Made by a program: the position numbers and the translations under genes | Shown here: positions 28,417 to 36,075 of the stretch, one piece after another | Layout of the letters: every line of letters begins with the position of its first letter | Position numbering within the stretch: position 1 is the stretch's first letter | Notes under the pieces: generated by a model | Seen by the model: the letters and a program-made list of their open reading frames with translations, nothing else | Told to the model about the DNA's origin: nothing | The model's database searches: none | NCBI RefSeq assembly: GCF_029392675.1 | Contig: NZ_CP113941.1 | Coordinates: 112,001-176,000, forward strand | Length of the DNA: 64,000 nt | Source: Lactobacillus sp. ESL0684 | GTDB taxonomy: Bacteria > Bacillota > Bacilli > Lactobacillales > Lactobacillaceae | Direction of reading: 5' to 3'

Positions 28417-28527
28417 ATGATGAATAATATTCTTGAATTAGCAAAGAATTATTACTGCTTGACTGATTATGCACATAAATTAACAATGTTCGTTTTTATT
28501 GAAATATTAAATAAAGGTATGATGTGA
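28417..28527 (+). CDS. Putative leader peptide before the second PhnD-type gene
   Basis: A 36-codon frame (MMNNILELAKNYYCL...) starts at ATG 28417 behind GGGAGG and GAGGG. Its last codons (NKGMM) form the 5' arm of the following terminator and its stop lies in the loop, the same geometry as at the first copy. It holds three Tyr close together (NYYCLTDY). Sequence is unrelated to the first leader. Function as an attenuation sensor is inferred. Confidence 0.45.
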   Translation: MMNNILELAKNYYCLTDYAHKLTMFVFIEILNKGMM

Positions 28528-28549
28528 TTTTGCATCATGCCTTTTTACG
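28513..28549 (+). terminator. Attenuator-type terminator ahead of the second PhnD-type gene
   Basis: AAAGGTATGATG (28513-28524) pairs with CATCATGCCTTT (28533-28544, one wobble) around TGATTTTG and ends in a T-run. It lies about 30 bases before ATG 28577 and after the second leader frame. Confidence 0.8.
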
Positions 28550-28576
28550 TGTGCAATTATGCCATGGAGGGGCAAA

Positions 28577-29512
28577 ATGAAAAAAATAAGACGGTTTTTA
28601 TTAGGCTTTGTTGCGATTTTGGGTACAGTATTGTTAACAGCTTGTTCACAGCAAACTTCACAATCAAAAAGTAAAAGTTATACGCCCAAATCGTTAACTG
28701 TAGAGTTCGTTCCCAGTATTGCAGCTAATAAGTTGGAGGGACGGGCTAAGCCATTAGAGAAAATGCTTTCTAAAAAACTAGGTATACCAGTACATGTATT
28801 AGTCTCAACTAGTGATAACGCGCTAATGGAGGCAATGCGTTCTAAGAAAGTGGATGTCGGCTTTTTGCCGCCTGATGGTTATGTGGTCGCTCATCGACGC
28901 GGTGCAGCTGATGTATTATTGCAATCTGAACGCTACGATATCAAGCAACCAGGTGGTCGCTGGACTAATACGTTAACTAAATCGTTTAGGGCAGAAATTG
29001 TGGCACGCAAGGACTCTAAAGTAAAGAATTGGAAAGATTTAAAGGGAAAATCAGTTTCGATTCAAAGTCCCACCTCAACTGCTGGTTATATTTATCCGAT
29101 TGCAGAATTGAAGCAAAAGGGCTTTGATGTTTTGAAAAATTGTAAATTAGTGACAGTAACAGGTCATGATCAGGCTGTTTTGAATGTGTTAAATGGTGAT
29201 ACGGATGCTGCCTTTGTGTTTGAAGATGCTCGTAACAAGGTGTTAAAGGATTATCCGAAGATTATGAGTAAAGTAGTGCCAATTTACTTTACCAAGGCAC
29301 GAATTCCGAATGATACTGTTTCGGTAGTACCTAGCATGTCTAAAGCATTTCGGAAAAAGCTGTCTAAGGCTTTTATTGAGATTAGTAAATCCAAAAAAGG
29401 CCATAAACTCATTGAAAACGTCTATGCTCATGAAGGGTATGTACCAGTCAAAGACAGTGACTTTGATACTGTACGCAAATATGAAAAAATTGTTAAGACA
29501 ATGCAAAAATAA
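28577..29512 (+). CDS. phnD: PhnD-type ABC binding lipoprotein, copy 2
   Basis: Lipoprotein of 311 residues with lipobox LLTAC. It shares the whole PhnD framework with its neighbours (LTVEFVPSIAANKLEG, KKVDVGFLPPDGYV, NWKDLKGKSVSIQSPTST, DTDAAFVFEDAR) but differs at positions facing the ligand cleft in the family, e.g. LVSTSDNALMEAM against TTSTDNNAEIEAM in copy 1, and has an extra residue in TKARIPNDT. ATG 28577 follows GGAGGGG. It has its own leader and terminator, so its expression can be set apart from the other copies. Confidence 0.88.
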   Translation: MKKIRRFLLGFVAILGTVLLTACSQQTSQSKSKSYTPKSLTVEFVPSIAANKLEGRAKPLEKMLSKKLGIPVHVLVSTSDNALMEAMRSKKVDVGFLPPDGYVVAHRRGAADVLLQSERYDIKQPGGRWTNTLTKSFRAEIVARKDSKVKNWKDLKGKSVSIQSPTSTAGYIYPIAELKQKGFDVLKNCKLVTVTGHDQAVLNVLNGDTDAAFVFEDARNKVLKDYPKIMSKVVPIYFTKARIPNDTVSVVPSMSKAFRKKLSKAFIEISKSKKGHKLIENVYAHEGYVPVKDSDFDTVRKYEKIVKTMQK

Positions 29513-29590
29513 TTAAACAGGAACGTTAACCCTTACTGCTCATTGGGATAGCAATCTTGTGGGAGCTGAATTTTAAATTTTAACTGGTAA

Positions 29591-29636
29591 ATACTATATA
29601 TTGTGGTATAGTGATATTGAAAACTATATGTAGTGG
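29591..29636 (+). promoter_or_regulatory. Tandem NrdR-box-like repeats ahead of the third PhnD-type gene
   Basis: Two related 16-mers, ATACTATATATTGTGG (29591-29606) and AAACTATATGTAGTGG (29621-29636), are 30 bases apart, about three helical turns, and flank a -10-like TATAGT (29607-29612). Each fits the NrdR box consensus (ACACWATATVTWGTGT) at about 14 of 16 positions. NrdR normally controls ribonucleotide reductase genes, so a different repressor with a similar site is possible. No leader frame plus terminator is found here, unlike the other three copies. Confidence 0.45.
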
Positions 29637-29683
29637 ACGTAAAAAGACATAATTTTTTAAAATAATCTTCTGGAGTAGCTAAA

Positions 29684-30622
29684 ATGACCAAATTAAAAAA
29701 AGTAATTATAACGTTTTTCTTGTTGTTGTTAACTGTAGGTGCAACAGCTTGTTCAAACAAAAAGGAAACTTCAAGCAAGAGTAACTCTCCTAAATCAATT
29801 AATGTACAGTTTGTGCCAAGTATTTCAGCCAATAAGTTGGAGTCTCGGGTTAAACCGATGGAAAAATTGTTATCAGATAAGCTTGGAATTCCGGTTCATG
29901 TAACCATGTCAACTGACTACAATACGGTAGTTGAAGCAATGAAATCTAAGAAAGTTGATGTTGGCTTCCTGCCGTCTGATGCCTATGTAATGGCACACAA
30001 GCAACATGCAGCTAATTTACTGTTGCAGGCGCAGAGGTATGGTATCAAGCAACCTAATGGTCAGCAAACTGATAAGTTAGTTAATTCATATCGTGGTCAA
30101 GTTGTTGTTAAAAAGAGTTCTGCTATTAAGAGCTGGAAAGACTTAAAAGGTAAGTCAATTTCTGTTTCTAATCCGACATCTGATTCTGGTTATGTTTTTC
30201 CAGTGGCAGAATTAAAGCAAAAAGGTCTGGATGTGCCTAAAAGTTGTAAGTTGGTAACAGTGACAGGTCAAGATCAAGCTGTGTTAAACGTCTTGAATGG
30301 TGATACAGACGCGGCTTTTACCTTCGAAGATGCTCGTAATAGTGTTAAAGAGGACAACCCAGATATTATGTCTAAGGTAGTGCCGATTTACTTTACTAAG
30401 CAAATTCCGAACGATACTATTTCGGTTGTGCCGAATATGCCTAAATCCTTCCAGAAAAAGTTAGCCAAAGCCTTTATTGAAATTGGAAAATCTAAAAAAG
30501 GTAAGAAAATTATCGAAAGAATTTATAGTCACGAGGGTTATACTTACGGTAAGGATAGTGACTATGATGTCATTAGAGAATACAATAAGGTAATTGCCTC
30601 GACTAAAAAGAAGAACGATTAA
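29684..30622 (+). CDS. phnD: PhnD-type ABC binding lipoprotein, copy 3
   Basis: Lipoprotein of 312 residues with lipobox ATAC. Framework: INVQFVPSISANKLESR, KLGIPVHVTMSTDYNTVVEAM, KKVDVGFLPSDAYVMAHKQH, SWKDLKGKSISVSNPTSDSGY, DTDAAFTFEDAR. The segment MSTDYNTVVEAM is shared with copy 4 but not with copies 1 and 2, so copies 3 and 4 look like the closer pair. ATG 29684 follows CTGGAGTAG. It differs from the others in having no terminator in its 5' region. Confidence 0.88.
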   Translation: MTKLKKVIITFFLLLLTVGATACSNKKETSSKSNSPKSINVQFVPSISANKLESRVKPMEKLLSDKLGIPVHVTMSTDYNTVVEAMKSKKVDVGFLPSDAYVMAHKQHAANLLLQAQRYGIKQPNGQQTDKLVNSYRGQVVVKKSSAIKSWKDLKGKSISVSNPTSDSGYVFPVAELKQKGLDVPKSCKLVTVTGQDQAVLNVLNGDTDAAFTFEDARNSVKEDNPDIMSKVVPIYFTKQIPNDTISVVPNMPKSFQKKLAKAFIEIGKSKKGKKIIERIYSHEGYTYGKDSDYDVIREYNKVIASTKKKND

Positions 30623-30737
30623 ACTAAATAAACCAAAAATTATCCGAAAAAGTTGACTGAAATTCCTTTGCTAAAACGAATATTTTTGTTATCATTGATT
30701 AGAATGTATACAGTATAGCTGAAAGGGAGTGAAAGCC

Positions 30738-30926
30738 ATGCAAAGATATGAAGAGCGCAACGCGTTCATTAGTGTTTTTGCAGTTGTTGCTTTTATTCCC
30801 CACAGAATAAGAGTATTGTTCGCGTTTTATTTGAAAGAATTATTGAAAGACTTAAGATTAATTCACGTTTGTGTTTTTGCATTAAGTCTTTTTTTGTGTC
30901 TAGGAGGGCATAATGAAGAAGTTTAG
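30738..30926 (+). CDS. Putative leader frame before the fourth PhnD-type gene
   Basis: A frame with AAAGGGAGTG eight bases before ATG 30738 reads MQRYEERNAFISVFAVVAF... and is rich in Phe, Val and Leu. Unlike the first two leaders it has no stop before the terminator; it continues through it and overlaps the start of the fourth binding-protein gene by 14 bases, which could give translational coupling. The long open frame may be partly chance. Confidence 0.35.
   Translation: MQRYEERNAFISVFAVVAFIPHRIRVLFAFYLKELLKDLRLIHVCVFALSLFLCLGGHNEEV
30845..30895 (+). terminator. Attenuator-type terminator ahead of the fourth PhnD-type gene
   Basis: AAAGACTTAA (30845-30854) pairs with TTAAGTCTTT (30881-30890) around a 26-base inner region, followed by a continuous T-run. 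It lies about 20 bases before ATG 30913. Confidence 0.75.
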
Positions 30927-31848
30927 AAAAGTTCTAGTTGGTGCTGCTGTTTTTTTGGTAGCAATAATGGCAACCGCTTGTTCCAATAAGAGTAAGCAAG
31001 AAAGCCAAGATAGTTACACACCCAAGTCTTTAAAAGTGCAATTCGTACCTAGTCAAGCTGCAACTAAGCTCGAATCACGTGCTAAGCCACTTGAAAAAAT
31101 GCTTTCCGACCGTTTAGGAATTCCAGTTCATGTGTCAATGTCAACTGACTATAACACGGTAGTCGAAGCGATGAAGTCTAAAAAAGTTGATGTTGGTTTC
31201 TTGCCACCAAATGGGTATATTTTAGCGCATAAACAAGGTGCAGCTGATGTGTTGTTGCAAGCACAAAGATATGGCGTCAAACAACCTAATGGTCGACCAA
31301 CTAAGGACTTAGTTGATTTTTATCGAGCAGAGATTGTTGCTAAGAAAGGTTCTAAAATTAAGAGCTGGAAAGACTTAAAGGGTAAGTCAATTTCTGTGCA
31401 AAGCCCAACTTCATCTGCTGGTTATGTTTTTCCAATTGCTGAATTAAAGGAAAAAGGCTTGGATGTTCCTAAGAGTTGTAAATTGGTAACTGTTACTGGT
31501 CAAGACCAAGCTGTCTTGAATGTCTTAAATGGTGATACAGATGCAGCCTTTGTCTTTGAGGATGCCCGTACAATCGTTCAAAAAGATAACCCAAAGATTA
31601 TGGATCAGGTTGTCCCAATCTACTTTACAAAGCCAATTCCTAACGATACGATTTCGGTTGTTCCAAGCATGTCAAAATCTTTCCAGAAAAAATTAGCTAA
31701 TGCCTTCATTGATATTGGTAAAACCAAGAAGGGTAAGAAGGTAATTGAAAGTATTTATACTCATGAAGGTTATGTTCGCGCTAAAGATAGCGACTTTAAC
31801 GTTGTGCGTAAATATGAAAAGATTATCGAATCAACCAAAAAGAAATAG
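30913..31848 (+). CDS. phnD: PhnD-type ABC binding lipoprotein, copy 4
   Basis: Lipoprotein of 311 residues with lipobox ATAC, next to the transporter genes and so probably the founding member. Framework: LKVQFVPSQAATKLESR, LGIPVHVSMSTDYNTVVEAM, KKVDVGFLPPNGYI, SWKDLKGKSISVQSPTSSAGY, DTDAAFVFEDAR. ATG 30913 follows AGGAGGG. The ATPase gene begins 12 bases after its stop, so copy 4 and phnC-phnE-phnE form one message. Confidence 0.9.
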   Translation: MKKFRKVLVGAAVFLVAIMATACSNKSKQESQDSYTPKSLKVQFVPSQAATKLESRAKPLEKMLSDRLGIPVHVSMSTDYNTVVEAMKSKKVDVGFLPPNGYILAHKQGAADVLLQAQRYGVKQPNGRPTKDLVDFYRAEIVAKKGSKIKSWKDLKGKSISVQSPTSSAGYVFPIAELKEKGLDVPKSCKLVTVTGQDQAVLNVLNGDTDAAFVFEDARTIVQKDNPKIMDQVVPIYFTKPIPNDTISVVPSMSKSFQKKLANAFIDIGKTKKGKKVIESIYTHEGYVRAKDSDFNVVRKYEKIIESTKKK

Positions 31849-31860
31849 AGGATATATCTG

Positions 31861-32634
31861 ATGGCAAATTCTTCAACACAGCCAATTATTGAATTAAAGA
31901 ATGTACAAAAAATCTATGGCAAAGATATTGTTGGCTTAAAGGATGTTAATTTAACAATTAATCAAGGTGAGTTTGTAGTTATTGTTGGCTTATCAGGTGC
32001 TGGGAAGTCGACTTTATTACGATCAATTAATCGGTTAATTGATATTACTTCAGGTGACATTTTAATTAATGGTAAATCAATTACGCAAGCTAAAGGTAAG
32101 AAGCTGCGATTATTACGGCGTAATATTGGAATGATTTTCCAAAGCTTTAATTTAGTTAAACGTTCAAGTGTCCTGCGGAATGTTTTGACTGGACGTGTAG
32201 GCTACTATCCAACTTGGAAGAGTAGTTTGAATTTATTTACTAAAGAAGATAAGCAAAAAGCATATGAAGCTTTAGAGCAGGTGGATTTAGCTGATAAGGT
32301 TTATGCACGAGCTGATGAATTATCAGGTGGTCAACAACAACGGGTTGCGATTGCCAGAGTTTTAACTCAGAATCCAGATATAATTTTGGCAGATGAACCA
32401 ACTGCTTCGCTAGATCCGCAAACTTCACGTCGTGTATTACAGGATCTAAAAATGTTAAATGAAAAGCATGGCATGACTGTCGTAATTAATTTACATAGTG
32501 TCGATCTGGCTCGGGAATTTGGTAAGCGAGTAATCGGTGTGCGTAGTGGCGAGATTATTTATGATGGCAAAATGAGTGAGACATCTGAAGCAACTTTTGC
32601 CCAAATTTATAATGGCGGTGAGCAGGATGACTGA
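31861..32634 (+). CDS. phnC: Phosphonate-type ABC transporter ATP-binding protein
   Basis: Cytoplasmic ATPase of 257 residues that drives the importer. Walker A is GLSGAGKST (about 44-52), signature [13 protein letters not shown], Walker [14 protein letters not shown], switch histidine in [10 protein letters not shown]. The PhnC branch is recognised by [22 protein letters not shown] and [18 protein letters not shown] 31861 follows GAGGATAT. Its last eight bases overlap the first permease gene. Confidence 0.93.
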   Translation: MANSSTQPIIELKNVQKIYGKDIVGLKDVNLTINQGEFVVIVGLSGAGKSTLLRSINRLIDITSGDILINGKSITQAKGKKLRLLRRNIGMIFQSFNLVKRSSVLRNVLTGRVGYYPTWKSSLNLFTKEDKQKAYEALEQVDLADKVYARADELSGGQQQRVAIARVLTQNPDIILADEPTASLDPQTSRRVLQDLKMLNEKHGMTVVINLHSVDLAREFGKRVIGVRSGEIIYDGKMSETSEATFAQIYNGGEQDD

Positions 32635-33430
32635 TACCAATAAGGAAATGCTACTGGAATTACCTAAGAAAAAATTCAAAGTTATGAATTTGCTGTGGGT
32701 CATTATTTTTGTAGCTGGATTATTTGTTTCAACAGATGTTACTAATACCAATTTAGGGGCGTTGTTTGCCAACTTTAGTCAATTTACGGATATTTTTATT
32801 CAGATGTTACACCCTGATTGGTCTTATTTAGGTTCGGTTGTTCCCTTACTCTTAGAGACAATCAAGATGGCTATTTTGGGAACAGTCATTGGTTCTGCTT
32901 TGGCCTTTGTCTATTCGTTGTTAATTGCACGTAATATTATTAAAAATAAGGCAGTTACTGGCGTTTTAAGATTAATTATGAATATTATCAGAACAATTCC
33001 GGACTTGCTGCTTGGAGCAATCTTTGTAGCAATTGTCGGAATTGGGCCAGTTGCCGGTGTTTTAGCGTTAGCAATTTGTACTTTTGGAATTGTCGTTAAA
33101 TTGTTTTATGAGGCAATTGAAACGATTGATCCTGGTCCAATTGAAGCATTGACCGCAGTTGGTGCCAATAAATTACAAATTATTATGTTTGCTGTTTTAC
33201 CACAAGTAATTACGTATTTCATTTCATATTGTTTGTATGCTTTTGAAATTAATGTTCGGGCCTCAACTGTACTTGGCTATATTGGTGCTGGTGGTATTGG
33301 ACTGTATCTGCAACAGACGCTGCAAGTCTTTGATTATGCCAAAACGGGAACAATTATTATTGTAATTATTTTGGTTGTGGTCTTAATCGATTATGTTTCG
33401 TCTAAATCTCGGGAGGCGTTGATGGACTAA
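32627..33430 (+). CDS. phnE: Phosphonate-type ABC transporter permease 1
   Basis: Membrane subunit of 267 residues with about six spans and the binding-protein-dependent EAA loop [24 protein letters not shown] that contacts the ATPase. It ends with the span region [27 protein letters not shown] 32627 overlaps phnC by eight bases and is preceded by GAGCAGG; a longer upstream start would overlap phnC by more than 50 bases without a ribosome site. It pairs with the second permease at one base overlap. Confidence 0.93.
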   Translation: MTDTNKEMLLELPKKKFKVMNLLWVIIFVAGLFVSTDVTNTNLGALFANFSQFTDIFIQMLHPDWSYLGSVVPLLLETIKMAILGTVIGSALAFVYSLLIARNIIKNKAVTGVLRLIMNIIRTIPDLLLGAIFVAIVGIGPVAGVLALAICTFGIVVKLFYEAIETIDPGPIEALTAVGANKLQIIMFAVLPQVITYFISYCLYAFEINVRASTVLGYIGAGGIGLYLQQTLQVFDYAKTGTIIIVIILVVVLIDYVSSKSREALMD

Positions 33431-34242
33431 TGAATACAAAAATGAAAACTTTACCTCCTAAACCAGTTGATTCGAAAAAAAGATTATTGCACTGGTCACT
33501 AGGGATAGTCACTGTTGCATTAATTGTTTGGTCTTGTACTGGAATGGACTTTGGTGGAATTAAGGCAACGGCTGGACAGATTGCTGGTGCGATTTTTAGT
33601 GGGATTTTTCATCCTGATTGGTCATATGTGTATAATGGTAGCGGTGAAGATTTGGTTTCACAATTATGGCAAACTATCTGTATTGCATTTTTAGGAACGT
33701 TTATTTCTGCAATAATTTCCTTACCATTTGCTTTTTGGGCTGCGCATACGAAACATAAAAAATGGTATGTCTCGCGTACAGGTAAGATAGTTTTAGCAAT
33801 TGTTCGGTCATTTCCAGAAATTGTGTTGGCCTTAATGTTTATTAAGGCAGTTGGTCCGGGTTCGGCAGCCGGTGTGTTGGCCTTAGGATTTCATTCAGTT
33901 GGGATGCTAGCAAAGCTATTTTCTGAAGCAATAGAAAACTTGGATGACGGTCCAAATGAAGCTGTTACGGCAGTTGGAGGATCTAAAACTAATGTAACGA
34001 TGTTCGCAACTTTACCTAACTTAATGCCAGCTTTAATCTCTAATACATTGTACCGATTCGATGTGTCAATTCGTTCAGCTTCAATTCTTGGCTTAGTTGG
34101 TGCTGGTGGTATTGGTTATCCGTTAATTATTGCTTTGCAATATCGCCAATGGGATCGTGTAGGAATTATCCTATTAGGTATCATTATCATGGTAATTGTG
34201 ATTGACTGGATTTCGGGTATGATTCGGAAGAAGCTAGTTTAA
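33430..34242 (+). CDS. phnE: Phosphonate-type ABC transporter permease 2
   Basis: Second membrane subunit, 270 residues, about six spans, with the EAA loop SEAIENLDDGPNEAVTAVGGSKTN. Its start overlaps the preceding stop by one base (TAATG), a sign of coupled translation. Together with permease 1 it forms the heterodimeric channel shared by the four binding lipoproteins. A terminator follows directly. Confidence 0.93.
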   Translation: MNTKMKTLPPKPVDSKKRLLHWSLGIVTVALIVWSCTGMDFGGIKATAGQIAGAIFSGIFHPDWSYVYNGSGEDLVSQLWQTICIAFLGTFISAIISLPFAFWAAHTKHKKWYVSRTGKIVLAIVRSFPEIVLALMFIKAVGPGSAAGVLALGFHSVGMLAKLFSEAIENLDDGPNEAVTAVGGSKTNVTMFATLPNLMPALISNTLYRFDVSIRSASILGLVGAGGIGYPLIIALQYRQWDRVGIILLGIIIMVIVIDWISGMIRKKLV

Positions 34243-34248
34243 TAACTA

Positions 34249-34284
34249 AAAATAAGCAATGCTTGACTGCATTGCTTATTTTTT
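34249..34284. terminator. Bidirectional terminator after the phn transporter genes
   Basis: AAATAAGCAATGC pairs perfectly with GCATTGCTTATTT (34269-34281) over TTGACT, with T and A tracts. It ends both the transporter operon and the convergent tag gene. Confidence 0.9.
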
Positions 34285-34849
34285 AGCCATGATATTTAAA
34301 TACACAGTATTCTAAGTGATCATTAATTAAACCAATACTTTGCAAATATGAATAGATTGTAACTGGGCCAACAAATGAGAACCCATCTTTTTTCATTTGC
34401 CTAGCTAAGTCAGTAGCAACAGAATTGGTAGTAGGTAATCTCTCGGTATTCTCAAAATGATGCACAATTGGTGTTTTAACAAATTGTTGTAAGTATTGAG
34501 CAAAGCTGCCTTGGGTTGCTTCAATTTTTAAAATCATTTTGGCATTATTAATTGCAGCAGTAATCTTCATCCTGTTACGTATGATAGAACTATCCTGCAT
34601 TAGTCGAGTAACATCTGTTTCGTCCATCTTTGCAACAGTTAACAAATCAAAATCATTAAATGCTTTGCGAAAGTTGCTTCGTTTATGCAGTACAGTTGAC
34701 CAACTTAGACCAGATTGAAATGACTCTAAGACTAGCATTTCGTAAAGATGTTTTTCATCTAAGTTTAGTTTTCCCCATTCATGATCATGATATTTCTGCA
34801 TTAAAGTATCACTGTCGGTGCACCAAGGACAGCGTTTTGTTTCAGTCAT
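34283..34849 (-). CDS. tag: DNA-3-methyladenine glycosylase I
   Basis: DNA-repair glycosylase of 188 residues that removes 3-methyladenine to start base-excision repair. The TagI zinc-binding residues are visible at both ends: RCPWC near the N-terminus and NDHLEYC near the C-terminus. ESFQSGLSWSTVLHKRSNFRKAF is the family signature, with the Glu that recognises the base. ATG 34849 follows AAGGAGA. Convergent with the phn operon and divergent from galM. Confidence 0.93.
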   Translation of the reverse strand: MTETKRCPWCTDSDTLMQKYHDHEWGKLNLDEKHLYEMLVLESFQSGLSWSTVLHKRSNFRKAFNDFDLLTVAKMDETDVTRLMQDSSIIRNRMKITAAINNAKMILKIEATQGSFAQYLQQFVKTPIVHHFENTERLPTTNSVATDLARQMKKDGFSFVGPVTIYSYLQSIGLINDHLEYCVFKYHG

Positions 34850-35022
34850 GATAAAAGTCTCCTTTGTTCACTATTTTACTTGATTTTAAGTAAGTACGCA
34901 AAAAAATGTGGAATTTTTTGCAACTATAAAGAAAACAGTTTATAGTTATTGTGTAAGCGAATTCAATGCCTACCAATTTTAGCTTTGGTAGTATTTAATA
35001 AAATACTTAGGAGATAGTATTA

Positions 35023-36069
35023 ATGATAAATAAAACGAGTGGGACAGTAGTAGATTTTGATGAATATCAGGAACAAAAAATTAAAAAGTTCAGTTTGACC
35101 AATCAACATGGAGTTACTCTTTCGGTATTGGGCTTAGGTTCAACAATCTATGAAATTAGTGTTCCAACTAAAACTGGTAAACGTAATTTAGTATTAAATT
35201 ATGCTCATAGTCGAGATTATTTAGATAATCCCTTCTATGTTTGCATGGCGATTGGGAGAACTGCTGGACGAATTGCTAATGGAAGATTGATGCTTGATGG
35301 TCAAACTATTCAATTACCAACGAATGAAGGTTCAACTACTCTTCATGGGGGTGCTCAAGGCTTCAATACACAAATTTGGCAGGGTGAAATTGTTCATGCG
35401 ACTAATGAAGATGTGATCAAGATGTATCACGAACAAGCTAGCAGTGACGGCTTTCCTGGTCAAATGCTAGTCTGTGTTACGTATTCCTTAACTAAGGATG
35501 ATGTAGTAGAGATTAAGTTTAGTGCTAATAGTAATGAAAAGACGGTTTTTAATCCTACACAGCATACCTATTTTAACCTTGGTAAGACTGAGACTATTAA
35601 GCAGCATTGGTTAAAGATAAACAGTAATCAAGTTTTAGAATTAGATAAGCAAAAGATCCCAACTACCAAAAAATTGCCTGTTGCTCATACATCGTTTGAT
35701 TTTCAAGGTTCAACTAAACTTGGAACAGCAATTGCGGCAATGAGTGACACAAACGAAAAGGGCCTTGACGATCTTTTTGTAGTTCAACCTGATGAAAGTG
35801 GAATAATTGCGGAGCTAGCAGATCCAGAAACCAATATCAGTGTAGCAATTGAATCTAAGCGTAATGGATTAGTCGCTTTTACTGCTAACTCCTTTACTGA
35901 AGAGCACATGAATCTAATTAGAACAAAAGGTGTTGGACGGCCATACGCAGGGATAGCTTTAGAACCTGAAACTTTGACTGGTCTGGAAAAAGAAAATGAT
36001 TTTTCTGAGATTGAGTTACAACCAAATAGACCAAAGTCTTATACAATCAAGTACCATTTACACTTTTAA
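35023..36069 (+). CDS. galM: Aldose 1-epimerase (mutarotase)
   Basis: Cytoplasmic enzyme of 348 residues that interconverts alpha and beta forms of galactose or glucose. NEGSTTLHGGAQGF holds the first catalytic His region, NPTQHTYFNLG the second His, and IALEPETLTG the catalytic Glu. ATG 35023 follows AGGAGATAG. It stands alone, without a galactose operon beside it. Confidence 0.92.
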   Translation: MINKTSGTVVDFDEYQEQKIKKFSLTNQHGVTLSVLGLGSTIYEISVPTKTGKRNLVLNYAHSRDYLDNPFYVCMAIGRTAGRIANGRLMLDGQTIQLPTNEGSTTLHGGAQGFNTQIWQGEIVHATNEDVIKMYHEQASSDGFPGQMLVCVTYSLTKDDVVEIKFSANSNEKTVFNPTQHTYFNLGKTETIKQHWLKINSNQVLELDKQKIPTTKKLPVAHTSFDFQGSTKLGTAIAAMSDTNEKGLDDLFVVQPDESGIIAELADPETNISVAIESKRNGLVAFTANSFTEEHMNLIRTKGVGRPYAGIALEPETLTGLEKENDFSEIELQPNRPKSYTIKYHLHF

Positions 36070-36075
36070 AAATCA

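Noticed and set aside
29533-29832. A 99-codon minus-strand frame across the start of the third PhnD-type gene
   Set aside because: It is antisense to a well-supported gene, has no ribosome site and no recognisable domain; it is a shadow frame.
27391-31848. Repeat array or CRISPR-like structure suggested by strong periodic similarity
   Set aside because: The similarity comes from four paralogous genes of about 940 bases; there are no short direct repeats with spacers.
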